A stretch of 64,000 nt of DNA from Acidimicrobiaceae bacterium (GCA_009837445.1 VXTM01000004.1:158900-222899), one strand, 5' to 3'; counted from the first letter of the stretch, positions 46,822 to 56,842 are shown. The notes: generated by a model not told the origin, from the letters alone. Translations and numbers: made by a program.

Positions 46822-47838
46822 ATGAAGAAACAACAGCGCAACACCCTGGTCCTGGTCGGAGCGTTGGTCGCTCTGGTCGTCGTGGCCCTCGTCGTGATCT
46901 TCAGCGGCGAGGAGGAGGACGAGACGGTGACCATGGCCCGGGCCAACTGGTCCAGCGGCTACATGCAGGCCGAGATCTACGCCCAGCTCATCGGTGAACT
47001 GGGGTACACGGTCACGGACCCGTCCGCCCACACCCTCAACCCGTACTCCTTCTATCCGGCACTGGACAGCGGGCAGTACGACCTGTGGGCCAACGGCTGG
47101 TTCCCCACCCACGACATCTACCTCACGTCCGAGACAGCCGCCGGGCTGGAGTACGACCGCAGCATCGAGGCGGTCGGCCAGCAGGTCCAATCGGGTGCCC
47201 TCCAGGGGTACATGATCGACAAGGCCACCGCGGATGCCATGGGCATCACCTCGATGAGCCAGCTTGAGAACCCGTCGGTCGCCGCCGTGTTCGACCAGGA
47301 CAACGACGGCCTCGCCGACCTGATCGGCTGCAACGTGGGCTGGGGCTGCGAGACCATCATCAACAACCACATCGCTGAACTCGGCTGGGGCGACAATGTC
47401 GAGCAGGTGTCAGGCACCTACGGCGAGTTGATGCAAAGAGTCCAGGCCAGGGTGGCGGCCGGTGAGCCAGCGCTGTTCTACGCCTGGACGCCCAACTGGA
47501 CCTACGAGGCGCTCCCGCCGGGGGTGGACGCGGTCTGGCTGGAGTCGCCCGCGCTGGAGGACGACGAGGGCACCACCGAGGTCCGGGGCCTCGCCGGCTG
47601 CGCCGGCAACCCGTGCAACCTGGGATGGCCGGTCAACAGCATCCAGGCGGTGGCCAACAGCGAGTTCCTCGACGACAACCCCGACATCCGGCGCCTGCTC
47701 GAGCAGGTTGAGATCCCGCTGGCCGACATCGCCGCCCAGAACGCCGGGGCCAACCCCGACGCCAAGGCCGACGCGGCCGCCTGGATCGCCGACAACCGGG
47801 CCCTGGTCGACATCTGGCTGGCGAACGCTCGAGGCTGA
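46822..47838 (+). CDS. Membrane-anchored glycine-betaine-type (OpuAC) substrate-binding protein
   Basis: N-terminal TM anchor; MARANWSSGYMQAEIYAQLIGELGYTV; DLWANGWFPTHDIY; CNVGWGC; FYAWTPNWT. Confidence 0.92.
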   Translation: MKKQQRNTLVLVGALVALVVVALVVIFSGEEEDETVTMARANWSSGYMQAEIYAQLIGELGYTVTDPSAHTLNPYSFYPALDSGQYDLWANGWFPTHDIYLTSETAAGLEYDRSIEAVGQQVQSGALQGYMIDKATADAMGITSMSQLENPSVAAVFDQDNDGLADLIGCNVGWGCETIINNHIAELGWGDNVEQVSGTYGELMQRVQARVAAGEPALFYAWTPNWTYEALPPGVDAVWLESPALEDDEGTTEVRGLAGCAGNPCNLGWPVNSIQAVANSEFLDDNPDIRRLLEQVEIPLADIAAQNAGANPDAKADAAAWIADNRALVDIWLANARG

Positions 47839-47898
47839 ACAGCGGCCTTCTTGCCCCCGCGCCCCCGATCCCGGGCGGCCGCCATCGATCACCGCGGG

Positions 47899-48729
47899 TC
47901 AGTCCATGACCTGGGGCATCCGCTCCTTGAAGATCCGCAGCGCCTCCTTGAGCCCGTGCGTGCGCACCAGTTCGTCGAACTCGGTGGAGCCCTCGCGGTT
48001 GGCCAGCCGCAGCGTGGTGATGTCCTGGCCCATGGCCACCACCCGGTCCAGCCCCATCAGCTCGTAGATGCGCTGCAGGTGTAGCCGGTTGTGGGTCAGG
48101 CCCGGCCTGGGGATGTTGGCGAACCGCCCCGTGTAGCGGTTCACCGCCTCTTCCAGTTCGTAGCCGGGCACCACCGCGTTGACGATGCCCCAGGACAGAG
48201 CCCGCTCGGCGGAGATGCGTCCACCGGTGAGCAGCACCTCGTTGGCCCGGGCCCGCCCGATGGTGAACGGCAGCACCAGCGACGTCGCCCCCATCCCGAA
48301 GGCGGCCTCGGTGTACCCGAAGAAGGCGTCGTCGGAGCACACGATCAGGTCACAGCAGGTGGCCAGGTCGAAGGCCCCGCCCACGCAGGCGCCCCGCACC
48401 GCGGCGATGGTGGGGATCGGCGACGACAGGATGTCCCGGAAGGCATCGAAGCTGTCGGACACCTGCACGATCCACGCGCCGAGGGTGTCGGGCCGGTTGG
48501 TGCCCGACAGGTCGAAACCGGCCGAGAACGCCCGCCCGGTGCCCTCGATCACCACCGAATGGATGTCGTCGCGCCGGCCGAAGTCCCTCAGGGCCGCGCT
48601 CAGCTCCAGGAGCATGGCCGAACTGAGCGGGTTGAGCTTGGCGGGGCGGTTGAACCGTATGCGGCCGACCCGGTGGTCCTCGCCGACCACTATGAGGGGC
48701 TGCGCCTCTGCCCCGGCGGATGAAGTCAT
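47899..48729 (-). CDS. Enoyl-CoA hydratase/isomerase family protein
   Basis: GTGRAFSAGFDLSG; AAVRGACVGGAFDLATCCDLIV. Confidence 0.92.
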   Translation of the reverse strand: MTSSAGAEAQPLIVVGEDHRVGRIRFNRPAKLNPLSSAMLLELSAALRDFGRRDDIHSVVIEGTGRAFSAGFDLSGTNRPDTLGAWIVQVSDSFDAFRDILSSPIPTIAAVRGACVGGAFDLATCCDLIVCSDDAFFGYTEAAFGMGATSLVLPFTIGRARANEVLLTGGRISAERALSWGIVNAVVPGYELEEAVNRYTGRFANIPRPGLTHNRLHLQRIYELMGLDRVVAMGQDITTLRLANREGSTEFDELVRTHGLKEALRIFKERMPQVMD

Positions 48730-50795
48730 GACTTGTGCTCCTCGCACACGACCCTGGCGTCCAGTCCTATCACAGCCTCGGCCGTGCACCGAAGGGGGTT
48801 GACCTCGGCGGAGAGGACCTCCCGACGCTCATCCAGCAACGTGACCAGGCTCTCGAGGACGGATTGGACTGCCGCGAGATCGATCCTCGGCTCGCTCCCC
48901 CGCCAGATCAGGTCCCTGGAGCGCAAGCGGCCAACCATTGTGTCGAAGGTGGCCGAGTCCATCGGGGCGAAGCCCAGCGAGATATCGTCTATCTCCTCGG
49001 TGTGGGTCCCGCCGACTCCGAGGAGGGCCACGATCCCGAACCGCCCGCTCCTCCGGGCCCCGACGATCAGCTCGACGGCGCCCGGCATAGAGACGTCGGG
49101 CTCGATGGCGAACTCCTCAGCCCCGAGGTCGCGCTGCATCCGCTCCACGGCCGCCGCCGCGGCCTCTGCGTCCGGGAGGGCCAGCTCCACACCGCCACCG
49201 CGGGATTTGTGGACCCGTCCCAGCGCCTTCACCACCAGCGGTCCAGGCAGGCCCTCACGGGCCAGCACCTCATCAGGGCCCGTCGCAGGTGTGCTCGGCA
49301 CCAGCGGGACCCCGTATCGCCCGAGCAGGTCCCGAGCCTGGAAGTAGGTGAGGTTCTGGGATCCGGTCCTGAGGCCGTCTCCGGCCGTAGGCCCGGCATC
49401 GGCGACGCCGAGCCTGAGCAGCTTGGCGGCGTGGTCGAGGTGGCGGACCACGAGAACGCCGCCCGCCACCAGCTCCTCGAACAGGCCGGGCGCGGCTCTG
49501 AACGACTGCATCAGCACCGGGACGCCGGTGCGCTCGCTGGTGTTGATGAGCGCGCTCACCGCCTGACGCTCCTCGGCCTCGAAGGCCTCGATGTCCTCCC
49601 GTTCCGGGTTCATCCCGATCAAATCACCGAACTGGCCCACGGTCAGCACCTGGTCGACCTCACCGCTCTCGGCCAGCACCCTGACCGTGTCGGCGTACAC
49701 CATCGGACTCTCCCGCACCGCCCCGACGAGAGCCAGGTCGACGGGATTGTCGGCCAGCTCCTTGGCTCCGGGACGGAGTCCCACCCGATCGCGGGTCTGA
49801 TCGCTGAGACTGGGCAGCACAAGTCCGGCACGACCCAGGACGTCGGCGGCCAAAGCCACCATCCCGCCGCCCTCGGAGAGGACCGCGACCCGTCGGCCCG
49901 CGGCCCAGCGCCGCCTGATGGCCACGCAAGTGAGATCGACCGCGTCCGCGGGCGAGGTCGCCAACCACGCTCCCGACTCCTCGCACACCGCCTGCAGCAC
50001 CCGTGCGTCGGTGGCCAGCGCGCCGGTGTGGGAGGCGACCGCCCGGGCTGACGCGCCGGTGTCGCCCGCCGGCATGATGACCACCGCCACGCCCCGGCCC
50101 CGTGCGTATTCGAGCGCGGCCCTGAACTCCCGGCCGTCGAGCGGGTCCTCCAGATAGACCACCACGGCCTCCGAGTGATCGTCGTCGGCCAGCGCCCTGA
50201 TCGCCCCGCTGGCGGTCAGGCAGTACTGGTCGCCCACTCCCAGGAACGTCGAGAGCCCGACGCCGCGGGCGTAGAGTTCCAGCGCGAGGTCCGCCGACAC
50301 CGTCCCGCTCTGGCTGACCACCGCCACCCGGCCGGGATCGCGGGGCTCGCCGTGCAGCAGGGGCGGGGCCAGGTCGAGCCGGGTGTGTGTGCAGACCAGC
50401 CCCATCGTGTTGGGCCCGAGCACCACCATGCCCGCCTCGGCGATCCGGTCGAGCAGGGGGTCGTCGCGGCCGGTGAACGGCGTGGCGATAGTGATCACCG
50501 CCTTCGACCCCAGCTCCAGGCACAGCTCGATCTGCTGGCGCGACCCCGCGTCGCCGATGAGCAACACCACCAACTCGGGGACTTCGGGCAGCGCCTCAAT
50601 GCTCGGATACCAGCCGGTCTCCGGCTCATCGACCGAACGGCTGATGTAGTAGTTGTTCCGCACCGCCGACCCCTGCTCCATCCCCCGAACGAACAGGAAG
50701 CCCCAGCGGGAGGCTCGCCTGGAGGCCCCGACGAGGGCGACGCTGCGCGGATCGAGGAGTGACTCCAGCCCGGGAGCGACTCTTCCGTTGCTCAT
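48726..50795 (-). CDS. NDP-forming acyl-CoA synthetase (CoA-binding + ligase + ATP-grasp)
   Basis: LLDPRSVALVGASRRASRWGFLFV; VASHTGALATDARVLQAVCEESGAW; ATP-grasp PLVVKALGRVHKSRGGGVELAL. Confidence 0.92.
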   Translation of the reverse strand: MSNGRVAPGLESLLDPRSVALVGASRRASRWGFLFVRGMEQGSAVRNNYYISRSVDEPETGWYPSIEALPEVPELVVLLIGDAGSRQQIELCLELGSKAVITIATPFTGRDDPLLDRIAEAGMVVLGPNTMGLVCTHTRLDLAPPLLHGEPRDPGRVAVVSQSGTVSADLALELYARGVGLSTFLGVGDQYCLTASGAIRALADDDHSEAVVVYLEDPLDGREFRAALEYARGRGVAVVIMPAGDTGASARAVASHTGALATDARVLQAVCEESGAWLATSPADAVDLTCVAIRRRWAAGRRVAVLSEGGGMVALAADVLGRAGLVLPSLSDQTRDRVGLRPGAKELADNPVDLALVGAVRESPMVYADTVRVLAESGEVDQVLTVGQFGDLIGMNPEREDIEAFEAEERQAVSALINTSERTGVPVLMQSFRAAPGLFEELVAGGVLVVRHLDHAAKLLRLGVADAGPTAGDGLRTGSQNLTYFQARDLLGRYGVPLVPSTPATGPDEVLAREGLPGPLVVKALGRVHKSRGGGVELALPDAEAAAAAVERMQRDLGAEEFAIEPDVSMPGAVELIVGARRSGRFGIVALLGVGGTHTEEIDDISLGFAPMDSATFDTMVGRLRSRDLIWRGSEPRIDLAAVQSVLESLVTLLDERREVLSAEVNPLRCTAEAVIGLDARVVCEEHKS

Positions 50796-50977
50796 GAATT
50801 GCTGCCTACTCACTCGGCCTCTGCGCCCGCCGAACCTACTGGCATTCCCCCGGCCCTGCCGCCTTGGCGCACCGGCGGCTGTGGCAGTAGTGTCGGCCAT
50901 GACGCGGCGGCACTGCCACTGGCGGGTGCCGTGACAGCGATCAAGGGGACATAGACAACACATCGGGGGGAATAACG

Positions 50978-52861
50978 ATGAAGTTCTGGCGCGTAATCGC
51001 GGCCCTAGCAGTCGTCACGCTTGTGGCATCCGCATGCGGAGACGACGAAGAAGCCGCTCCGGACACCAGCGCGGCCGACGCCGCGCTCGCGCAGGCTCAG
51101 GCCGACGCCACCGCTGCCCAGGCGGAGGCCGATGCGGCCGCCGCTGAGGCTGACGCGGCTGCTGCCGCAGCAGCCGAGGCCCAGGCAGCCCTCGAGGCTG
51201 CCATGGCCGAAGCCGAGGGCGCGGTGGACCCAGAGGTGGTGGCCGAGCTCGAGGCGGCACTTGAAGCAGCCCAGGCCGATGCAGACGCAGCCAGGGCAGA
51301 GGCCGAAGCGGCTGCCGCTGCGGCTGAGGAGGCTGCCGCCGCGGCCGAGGCTCCAGAAGAGGAGCCTGCCGCGCCAGTCGAAGAGGGGCCATCAGGAACA
51401 CTCCGTGTCGCGGTCGACCGGGACGTGGAGAACCTCGACCCCAACTTCGCCAAGCAGATCATCGCCGAGACCTTCTCGCAGGCCGTCTTCGACAGCCTGA
51501 TCACGTTCAGCTACGAAGGCGACTTCATTCCCCTGCTGGCTTCCGAGTTCGCGTTCACATCCGACACCACCCTCGAGTTCTGGCTACGGGAGGGCATCAC
51601 CTTCCACAACGGCGAGACATTCGACGCCAGGTCGGTAACCACCTCGGTGGCCAGGATGCAGGACGAGGACGAGGGATCCCACCTCATCCGGAACTTCGCC
51701 AGCATCGTCGAGGTCGAGGTGGTCAACGACTACCACGTGATCATGCACCTGTCGGGTCCGGACGCGCAGCTGCTGCACGCGCTGACGAGACTGCCGATGG
51801 TCCCGCCCGACCACTACGCGGCAGTCGGTCAGGCCGAGTTCGCGCAGAACCCGATCGGCAGCGGGCCGTTCAAGTTCGTCGAGTACGTGATCGACAGCCA
51901 CACCATCTTCGAGGCCAACCCCGACTACTGGGACGGCAGCCCCAAGGGCAAGCCCCTGGTCGCCGAGGTCGTCATGCGGGTGATCCCCGAGCCCACCACC
52001 CGGGTGTCTGAGCTGGTGACCGGCGGCGTGGACCTGATCGCCGCGGTTCCGCTCGACCAGCGCTCAGTGGTCACCGACGCCGGCATGACCAACATCAGCT
52101 ACGCCGACGGGCGGGTAGCCGTGGCCCGCATCAACTCGTCGAACATCGGCGTGTCAGCGGAGGCCGCCGAGGGTGAGGCCGCCAGGGGCTTCGAGGCGCT
52201 CACCGACGTCAGGGTCAGGCAGGCTCTGAATTACGCGGTCGACCGCCAGACCATCATCGATGCCCTGCTAGGCGGGACCGCCACGCCGCTGGGTCAGCCG
52301 TTCGTACCCGGCGGCTTCGGCTACAACCCCGACAACGAGGCTTACCCCTACGATCCGGACAGGGCCCGGGAGCTGCTGGCTGAGGCCGGCTACGGCGATG
52401 GGCTCAACATCAAGCTCACCGCCCAGAACACGATCCTCTCCGACGTGCTGACTGCGCTGGTGGACTACTTCGCCGACGTGGGTGTCACGGCCGAACTAGA
52501 GGTGATCGAGCCCGGACTCGGCAATCAGAGGCTGCTGGCCGGCGACTACGACCCGCTGTTCATGAGCACCTGGTATCCGGCTGAGACGTTCTTCCACTTC
52601 CTGATCCGCTGCGAGGGGCTCATCAGCACCTACTGCAACCCGGATCTGGAGCCTCTGCTTCTGGAGGAGAAGCAGACCCTGGACATCGGCGAGCGGAACC
52701 AGATCATTTGGCAGATCACCGACGTCCTCAGGGAGGAGGCACCGGCGCTGTGGCTGTGGAACTCCGAGAGCACCGCCGGTGTGAACACGAACAAGGTCTC
52801 GGGCTGGAAGAGCCACGCCCGCGGCTGGATCATGTTCACCGACGTCTCCGTGAGCGAGTAG
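50978..52861 (+). CDS. Peptide/nickel-type ABC substrate-binding lipoprotein (SBP_bac_5) with N-terminal Ala/Glu coiled-coil stalk
   Basis: Lipobox [17 protein letters not shown]; coiled-coil AEADAAAAEADAAAAAAAEAQAALEAAMAEAEGAVDPEVVAELEA; SBP_5 LRVAVDRDVENLDPNFA. Confidence 0.92.
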   Translation: MKFWRVIAALAVVTLVASACGDDEEAAPDTSAADAALAQAQADATAAQAEADAAAAEADAAAAAAAEAQAALEAAMAEAEGAVDPEVVAELEAALEAAQADADAARAEAEAAAAAAEEAAAAAEAPEEEPAAPVEEGPSGTLRVAVDRDVENLDPNFAKQIIAETFSQAVFDSLITFSYEGDFIPLLASEFAFTSDTTLEFWLREGITFHNGETFDARSVTTSVARMQDEDEGSHLIRNFASIVEVEVVNDYHVIMHLSGPDAQLLHALTRLPMVPPDHYAAVGQAEFAQNPIGSGPFKFVEYVIDSHTIFEANPDYWDGSPKGKPLVAEVVMRVIPEPTTRVSELVTGGVDLIAAVPLDQRSVVTDAGMTNISYADGRVAVARINSSNIGVSAEAAEGEAARGFEALTDVRVRQALNYAVDRQTIIDALLGGTATPLGQPFVPGGFGYNPDNEAYPYDPDRARELLAEAGYGDGLNIKLTAQNTILSDVLTALVDYFADVGVTAELEVIEPGLGNQRLLAGDYDPLFMSTWYPAETFFHFLIRCEGLISTYCNPDLEPLLLEEKQTLDIGERNQIIWQITDVLREEAPALWLWNSESTAGVNTNKVSGWKSHARGWIMFTDVSVSE

Positions 52862-52920
52862 ACGCTGCTAGCCGGTAGCCGTTAGGAAAAGGCGGTGGGC
52901 GCCCTAGACGTCACGCCCCA

Positions 52921-53838
52921 ATGCTGAGATTCCTGGTCCGCCGGATGCTGCACAGCATCCTGGTGCTGCTCGGCGTGCTGTTCGTGGTGCACGGGCTGCT
53001 GCTGCTCACCGGCGACCCGACCGCGGCCCTGCTGCCCCCCGACGCCGACGAGGAGGTACGCGAGAACCTCCGCCAGAAGCACGGGCTCGACGACCCCTTC
53101 CCGGTCCAGTACGTCAAGTTCGTGGGGCGGGCGGTGCGGGGCGACTTCGGCGACTCGTTCCGCCAGGCCCGCCCCGCGTTCGAGTTCGTGTCCGAGAAGG
53201 CCGGCGAGACGATCAAGCTGGGCGCCGTCGGGCTGGCGATCTCGTTGGCGGTAGGGGGTCCGCTCGGTGCTCTCTCGGCTCTGCGGAAGGGCACCTGGAT
53301 CGACCGTACAGCCCGGATGGTGGCCGCCATGGGCCAGGCCATCCCCGACTTCTGGCTGGGCATCATGCTGATCCTCATCCTGGGGGTGAATCTCAACTGG
53401 CTGCCCATCTCGGGCACCGGTGACTGGAGGCACCTGGTGATGCCGGGACTCGTGGTGGCCCTGCCCACACTGCCGGCCGTGGTGCGCATCTACCGGTCGA
53501 GCCTGATCGGGGTGCTCGACCGGGACTATGTGCGGGCCGCCCGGGCCCGGGGCCTCAGAGGCGCTCAGGTGTTCGGACGCCACGTGGCCCGCAACGCGGC
53601 CATCCCGATCGTGACCGTCCTCGCCTTCGAGGTCGGATCGATCATGTCGGGAGCGCTCATCGCCGAGGTGATCTTCGCCTATCCGGGGATGGGCCGGGTG
53701 GCCTACCAAGCGATCATCAACCGCGACATCGCGGTGGTCCAGGCCTATGTGTTCATGGTCAGCCTGATCGTGGTGACCACCAACATGCTCCTCGACATCG
53801 CCTACTCGATGCTCGACCCCAGGGTACGGGTGAGATGA
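52921..53838 (+). CDS. dppB: Peptide ABC transporter permease, DppB-like
   Basis: LRFLVRRMLHSILVLLGVLFVVHGLLLLTGDP; RAARARGLRGAQVFGRHVARNAAIPIVTVLAFEVGSIMSGALIAEVIFAYPGMG. Confidence 0.92.
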   Translation: MLRFLVRRMLHSILVLLGVLFVVHGLLLLTGDPTAALLPPDADEEVRENLRQKHGLDDPFPVQYVKFVGRAVRGDFGDSFRQARPAFEFVSEKAGETIKLGAVGLAISLAVGGPLGALSALRKGTWIDRTARMVAAMGQAIPDFWLGIMLILILGVNLNWLPISGTGDWRHLVMPGLVVALPTLPAVVRIYRSSLIGVLDRDYVRAARARGLRGAQVFGRHVARNAAIPIVTVLAFEVGSIMSGALIAEVIFAYPGMGRVAYQAIINRDIAVVQAYVFMVSLIVVTTNMLLDIAYSMLDPRVRVR

Positions 53839-54761
53839 AGGTCCGGACCCGCCCCGACAGCGGCACCGCCGAGGCGGCGACGGCCAGCACCAGGCGCCTG
53901 ACACGGGCCGCCGCCGCCGCTCGGAGGCGCACCCGGGCCACGCTGATCCTGTCGGCCGGCTTCCTGGCCGTGATCGTGCTGGTGTCGGTGCTGGCCCCCT
54001 GGATCACCTGGCACGATCCGCTCGACGCCGAACTGGTCAACCGGCTGCAGCCCCCCGGCTGGCTCGACGGGGGCTCGTGGAGCCACCCGTTGGGAACCGA
54101 CTCCACCGGCCGGGACCTGTTCACCCGGATGCTGTTCGGGGTGAGGCTGTCACTGCTCATCGGGCTGGCCGCGGTGGCCTGCGGAGGCATCATTGGAGTG
54201 ACCGCGGGGATCCTGGCCGGCTACTACGACGAGAAGATCGCGGCGGTCGGCTTCGGCCGGGTCGCCGACATCCAGCAGGCCATCCCGTTCGTGGTGCTGG
54301 CGCTGGCCGTGGTGGCCTCGATCGGCCCCTCGTTCCGGAACCTGATCCTGATCCTGGGCGTGGGCTCCTGGCTCTTCTACTACCGCATCGTCCGGGGCGA
54401 GGTGCTCAAGATCCGGGAGGAGTCCTACATCGACGCGGCCAAGGCCATGGGGAAGTCCGACGCCGGCATCCTCATCTCCCACGTGCTGCCCAACAGCTTC
54501 GCGCCGGTCATTGTGATCGTCACGCTCTTCGTGCCCCGTCTGATCATGTTCGCGGCGGCCCTCAGCTTCCTCGGTCTCGGCGTCCAGCCGCCGCGGGCGG
54601 AGCTGGGCCTGATGATCTCCGAGGGACGCGGGCTGATCCAGCAGGCCTGGTGGCTCACTGTGTTCCCGGGCGCGCTGCTGGCCGGGATCGTCCTGGCCAT
54701 GAACACCTTGGGCGACTGGCTGCGTGAGCGGCTGGACCCGACCCTGAGGGTCAGGCAGTAG
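53835..54761 (+). CDS. dppC: Peptide ABC transporter permease, DppC-like
   Basis: HPLGTDSTGRDLFTRMLFGVRLSLLIGL; DAAKAMGKSDAGILISHVLPNSFAPVIV. Confidence 0.92.
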   Translation: MKVRTRPDSGTAEAATASTRRLTRAAAAARRRTRATLILSAGFLAVIVLVSVLAPWITWHDPLDAELVNRLQPPGWLDGGSWSHPLGTDSTGRDLFTRMLFGVRLSLLIGLAAVACGGIIGVTAGILAGYYDEKIAAVGFGRVADIQQAIPFVVLALAVVASIGPSFRNLILILGVGSWLFYYRIVRGEVLKIREESYIDAAKAMGKSDAGILISHVLPNSFAPVIVIVTLFVPRLIMFAAALSFLGLGVQPPRAELGLMISEGRGLIQQAWWLTVFPGALLAGIVLAMNTLGDWLRERLDPTLRVRQ

Positions 54762-54764
54762 GCC

Positions 54765-55766
54765 ATGGCGCCGGACACCGGCACCGTGAGCTCCCAGGTG
54801 CTCGCCGTCGAGGGCCTGACCGTCTCGTTCCGGGCCGTGGCCGGAGTGGTCCCCGCGGTCCGGGGCGTCGACGTGACCGTGGGCGCGGGCGAGACCGTGG
54901 CTCTGGTCGGCGAGTCGGGATCGGGTAAGAGCGCCTCGGTGCTCGGCATGCTGGGCCTGTTCCACCCCGACAGCGCCGCGGTCGAGGCCGAGCGCTTCGA
55001 GTTCGAGGACATGGAGCTGTCGGCCGGCCGCCGCGAGGACCTTCAGGACCTTCTGGGCACCCGCATCGGGATCATCTTCCAGGACCCCCAGAGCAGCCTC
55101 GACCCGACCATGAAGGTGGGCAGGCAGATCGCCGAGGTGCCCCGCCTGCGCCTGGGCCTCGACCGGAACACCGTGCGCCGTAAGGTGCTCGACAGCCTGG
55201 CCGAGGTCGGCATCCGCGACCCCGAGTGGTGCGCGTCGGCCTATCCCCACGAGCTGAGCGGCGGGATGCGCCAGCGAGCCATGATCGCCACCGTCATGAT
55301 CGCCGGACCGTCGCTGCTGATCGCCGACGAGCCCACCACCGCGCTGGACGTGACCCTTCAGGCCCAGGTAATCGACCTGCTGGCCACGCTCCAGGAGGAG
55401 CGGGGCACGGGAATCCTGTTCATCACCCACGACCTGTCGCTGGTGTCGGAGTTCGCCGACCGGGTGATGGTGATGTACGCCGGCACGGTGGTCGAGTCGG
55501 GGGACACCGAAGCCGTCGTGAACCACCCTTCGCATCCCTACACCAGGGCCCTGCTGGAGTCGGTCCCCCGCCTCGACGGAGGCCGGGTGAGACCGATACA
55601 GGGACGCCCGCCCGATCCGCGGGACCTGCCCAGCGGCTGCCCGTTCCGCACCCGGTGCGACCACGCCCACGATCGTTGCGAGCAGGTCGAGCCGCCCACC
55701 TTCAGACTCCCCAGCGGTCAGACGATCCGCTGCTGGCTCGGCGAGCAGGACGGCGAGCCGTGCTGA
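54765..55766 (+). CDS. dppD: Peptide ABC transporter ATPase, DppD-like
   Basis: VGESGSGKSASVLGMLGLF; LSGGMRQRAMIATVMIAGPSLLIADEPTTALDVTLQAQVI. Confidence 0.93.
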   Translation: MAPDTGTVSSQVLAVEGLTVSFRAVAGVVPAVRGVDVTVGAGETVALVGESGSGKSASVLGMLGLFHPDSAAVEAERFEFEDMELSAGRREDLQDLLGTRIGIIFQDPQSSLDPTMKVGRQIAEVPRLRLGLDRNTVRRKVLDSLAEVGIRDPEWCASAYPHELSGGMRQRAMIATVMIAGPSLLIADEPTTALDVTLQAQVIDLLATLQEERGTGILFITHDLSLVSEFADRVMVMYAGTVVESGDTEAVVNHPSHPYTRALLESVPRLDGGRVRPIQGRPPDPRDLPSGCPFRTRCDHAHDRCEQVEPPTFRLPSGQTIRCWLGEQDGEPC

Positions 55767-56842
55767 GACTGGGCACAGCTTCCGGGGGAAGCCGCACCTT
55801 CCATGCGGCCCGCGACGACGGTGTGCTGCTGGAGCTGAGCGACGTGGTCGTCTCCTACTCACGGGGGGCGCTGGCCCTGCGCCAGCACGAGGGCCTGCCC
55901 GCGGTGGGGGGCGTGTCGCTGTCGGTGAGGGTGCGCCAGTCCGTGGGCCTAGTGGGCGAGTCGGGCAGCGGAAAGACGAGCCTGGGCCGCAGCATCATGA
56001 GGCTGGCCCCGCTGACCTCCGGCCGGATCTCGGTGGCGGAGCCCGGCACCGCCGGCGCCGACGGGTCGGGGCGGGTCGCCCGGAGGCTGGCCCGGTCGGT
56101 GCAGATCATCTTCCAGGACCCCTACTCGAGCCTCGACCCCCGCCACAGCGTCGAACGGATCATCAGTGACGCCATGCGGGTCCACCGGCTGGCAGCGCGG
56201 GCCGAGCGGTCGGCGAGGACCGCCGACCTGCTGGAGCGGGTCGGCCTGCCGGCCGCCTTCGCCAAGCGGTACCCCCACGAGCTTTCTGGCGGCCAGCGCC
56301 AGAGGGTGTGCATCGCCCGGGCCCTGGCCGTTCAGCCGAAGGTGATCATCTGCGACGAGCCCACCAGCGCCCTTGACGTGTCGATCCAGGCCCAGGTGAT
56401 CGAGCTGTTGCAGGACCTCCAGGAGTCCGAGGACCTGACCTTCCTGTTCATCACCCACGACCTGGCCCTGCTGCCCCAGTTGGTCTCGAGCGTGGCGGTG
56501 ATGTACCTCGGCCGGCTGGTGGAGGTCGGCCCGACCAGGGATCTGCTCGACAACCCCCGTCACCCCTACACAGTGTCGCTGGTGTCGGCCGCCCCGGTGC
56601 TGGGCCATCGCCGGGTGCGCAGCACGAGCCGGCTGCTCAAGCCCGACGACGCCGCCGACGGCGCCACCGAGGGCTGTAGCTTCCGCCCCCGCTGCTGGCT
56701 CTACCCGACCCTGGACGCCGAGCAGGCCCGGCGGTGCGAGGTGGAGTCCCCCGACCTTCCGCAGACCCCGGTCGAGATCGGCCGGCGGGCGGCCTGCCAC
56801 TTCGAGGACCTGGTCGAGGCCCGGCAGCCGTCCACCATCTGA
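55760..56842 (+). CDS. dppF: Peptide ABC transporter ATPase, DppF-like
   Basis: VGESGSGKTSLGRSIMRL; LSGGQRQRVCIARALAVQPKVIICDEPTSALDVSIQAQVIELLQDLQ. Confidence 0.93.
   Translation: MLRLGTASGGSRTFHAARDDGVLLELSDVVVSYSRGALALRQHEGLPAVGGVSLSVRVRQSVGLVGESGSGKTSLGRSIMRLAPLTSGRISVAEPGTAGADGSGRVARRLARSVQIIFQDPYSSLDPRHSVERIISDAMRVHRLAARAERSARTADLLERVGLPAAFAKRYPHELSGGQRQRVCIARALAVQPKVIICDEPTSALDVSIQAQVIELLQDLQESEDLTFLFITHDLALLPQLVSSVAVMYLGRLVEVGPTRDLLDNPRHPYTVSLVSAAPVLGHRRVRSTSRLLKPDDAADGATEGCSFRPRCWLYPTLDAEQARRCEVESPDLPQTPVEIGRRAACHFEDLVEARQPSTI

Noticed and set aside
54150-55862. Very long antisense ORF (570 aa, -) and similar ones at 19548-21218, 39600-41216, 6904-8295, 18008-19339, 25558-28263 5' part
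   Set aside because: High-GC shadow ORFs with Arg/Pro/Gly/His-rich translations and no recognisable domains, overlapping strongly supported genes on the other frame or strand
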